Positions 63,501 through 64,000 of a stretch of DNA of 64,000 nt are shown piece by piece. The stretch's first letter is position 1. Every line of letters begins with the position of its first letter. Where the stretch lies: NCBI GenBank assembly GCA_018266775.1, contig JAFDZS010000006.1, positions 124,001-188,000 on the forward strand, given 5' to 3'. The stretch is from Bacteroidota bacterium. GTDB lineage: Bacteria > Bacteroidota > Bacteroidia > Chitinophagales > Chitinophagaceae. The notes below the pieces were generated by a model, which did not search any database, was not told where the DNA came from, and worked only from the letters and a program-made list of their open reading frames with translations. Position numbers and translations under genes: made by a program.

Positions 63501-64000
63501 ATGCAGTAATAGTAATGCTGCCATTACTAACATTACATGCCGACACAGTTGATGCTGCTGTTACAGTTGGTCCTCCGATACTGCTGACGGTTACACTCGT
63601 TATTGCAGTACAGCCATTGGCGTCTTTCACTGTTACAGTATAAGTGCCTGCGGCTAACCCGGTAAATATATTCGATGTAAGAAATACCCCTCCATTGATA
63701 CTATACGTCAACGGGGCTAATCCACTTGTACCGGTTGCCGTTATTGTTCCATTTACATTACTGCAGGTTGCTGCTGTGGATGTAGCTGTTACTGCAGGGC
63801 CGGGAAAATTGGTCAGGGTGACAGTTGTACTGCTGGTACAACCATTAGCATCTTTTACGGTTATTGTATATGTACCGGGGGCAAGACCTGTAAATGTATT
63901 ACCAGCCTGGAAGGTGTTTCCGTTTATACTGTATTGTAATGCCCCGGTGCCACCGCTTCCAAATGCTGTTATAGTACCGTTGCTGCTGTTACATGTTGCA
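60511..64000 (-). CDS. SprB-like repeat adhesin (partial, 5' end outside window)
   Basis: The frame is open from the stop at 60511 to the window edge (1162 codons visible), so the true start lies beyond 64000. It consists of about 14 copies of an 80-residue SprB repeat with pattern CxxxNGTITxxGxGG ... PLQYSIDGxTYQ ... FTGLAAGTYTVYVKDANGC. Two units (near 62.2-62.6 kb) are divergent and longer. After the last repeat there is a domain CAGAVLLPLPATSNNGITGTWSP and the end KPGPQTIYHN, with no sorting domain. SprB repeats occur in large surface adhesins for gliding in Bacteroidota. Export by T9SS is expected but unproven. Confidence 0.88.
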   Translation of the reverse strand, partial: ATCNSSNGTITAFGSGGTGALQYSINGNTFQAGNTFTGLAPGTYTITVKDANGCTSSTTVTLTNFPGPAVTATSTAATCSNVNGTITATGTSGLAPLTYSINGGVFLTSNIFTGLAAGTYTVTVKDANGCTAITSVTVSSIGGPTVTAASTVSACNVSNGSITITASGGTPGYQYSINGTSFQASNVFAGVAGGNYVAYVKDAAGCIGTFSITVGNTAGPSITATGTPTACGSNTGTVTATGSGGTAPLQYSIDGITYGAGTVFTGLGTGIFTVYVKDANGCIKTTTVNITNSSGLMLAVSSISASCSLNNGIITATATGGVAPLQYSINGTVYQAGNIFTGLAAGSYTVYVKDASGCIVTKITTLTNATSLNVTASVPVQTSCGSSSGVVVANGTGGVPPLQYSIDGITYQALNIFVNIAAGTYTVYVKDATGCIAAQTVTVNPSVTGTPVPTDITFTIRDVLACTGGTGRIKNLKGVPGGGGNSYTFSLDGGPFTTANQFTNVAVGAHVITAKNQNGCTVSKVAVVGSGTPATATATSTASACGASTGTITIVGVGANTPYHASIDNGVTWNTFFPPGANSFTFTSLAPGTYAIIIADDADFTTGPPDIPGACLTTIYITVPSSNGPSISTTSTPPSCSSSNGSITAAGAGGVPPYAYNINGGAFFASGVFNNLAAGIYAVGIKDATNCTSGVQVTLAGAASPAVTATAAGTSCNLNNGTITVTGTGGAAPLQYSLDAMTFQLGTTFTGLAAGAYTVYVKDANNCFGSTTVTVINTPLPKATAFTIAATCNNNDGSIIVSGSQGEAPYTFSIDGTVYQSSTTFNNLAGGFYTIYIKDARGCIATTGVVLPNTTGPVISATITTAATCNNANGSVNVTATGAAPLQYSLDGITFQPGNIFTNLLPGNYAITVKDTNGCVSSKAFTIGNTLGPQLLTAVILDAACGQNNGAISASATGGTLPLQYSIDGVTYQPGSIFSNLIAGNYTVYVKDANGCILTRTVTLMNLPAPNLIVTNSPASCGGLQDGTITALATGGTLLLAYSIDGITYQASNIFTGLASGTYTVYVKDARGCMASATTIIGVSGAAVTPLFTAVQPICAGAVLLPLPATSNNGITGTWSPALNNTVTTTYTFTPAVGQCASTTTLTITVHPKPGPQTIYHN

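Noticed and set aside
60511..63711. Complete 1066-aa gene starting at 63711
   Set aside because: The frame stays open with further SprB repeats to the window edge, so 63711 is an internal codon and the gene is partial.

Overview
The window looks like a chromosomal segment of a Bacteroidota bacterium, most likely from the Chitinophagales/Chitinophagaceae. Supporting signs are the type IX secretion genes porU and porV, T9SS substrates (a type B sorting domain and SprB-like repeat adhesins), an Oar-like TonB-dependent receptor, a sphingolipid-type alpha-oxoamine synthase, a PafA-type phosphatase, weak Shine-Dalgarno signals, and repeated promoter -7 boxes of the form TAnnTTTG. The genus is an inference; no rRNA gene is present.

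Layout. 1-3.5 kb (minus): a probable unit of an OmpH/Skp-like chaperone, an amino-acid permease, heptose-7-phosphate kinase and a partial lipoprotein. 3.7-21.2 kb (minus): the transcription/translation core, read as tRNA-Thr, Tyr, Gly, Thr, tuf, tRNA-Trp, secE, nusG, DUF4920, rplK, rplA, rplJ, rplL, an accessory insert, rpoB, rpoC. The insert (12.2-15.0 kb) separates rplL from rpoB and holds an acetyltransferase, an ORF6N protein, the C-terminal remnant of a tyrosine recombinase and a secreted protein of unknown function. 21.4-28.5 kb: ribosome hibernation factor, Xer recombinase, rpsU, riboflavin synthase, two methyltransferases, a glycosyltransferase and a YfhO-like membrane protein. 28.5-36.6 kb (minus): an HscA-type Hsp70, the T9SS sortase PorU and its shuttle PorV. 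36.9-40.3 kb: tyrS, an SGNH hydrolase and a GH125 mannosidase.

40.26-41.43 kb holds a compact mobile module: an IS200-like REP-associated tyrosine transposase (RAYT) with an 81-bp-period array of paired palindromes on its 3' side and inverted copies on its 5' side. A related palindrome pair lies 20 kb away between tRNA-Gly and tRNA-Tyr.

41.4-49.3 kb is a probable cyanophycin locus: cyanophycinase, a secreted vWA-like protein and an exported PLP enzyme on the minus strand, divergent from cyanophycin synthetase and a DUF92 membrane protein that appears to carry an extra polyprenol-kinase-like N-terminal half. It is followed by tRNA-Gln, a PafA-like phosphatase, the sphingolipid enzyme, a fasciclin lipoprotein and the TonB receptor.

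57.9-64.0 kb (minus) encodes three consecutive secreted proteins: a giant SprB-like repeat protein that runs off the window, an Ig/PKD-like protein and a small protein with a T9SS type B sorting domain. The first two end in a similar short tail and have no visible sorting domain. The strongest candidates for new biology are the RAYT/palindrome module, this adhesin triplet, the cyanophycin locus, and three genes whose start codons lie directly after the terminator of the gene upstream.
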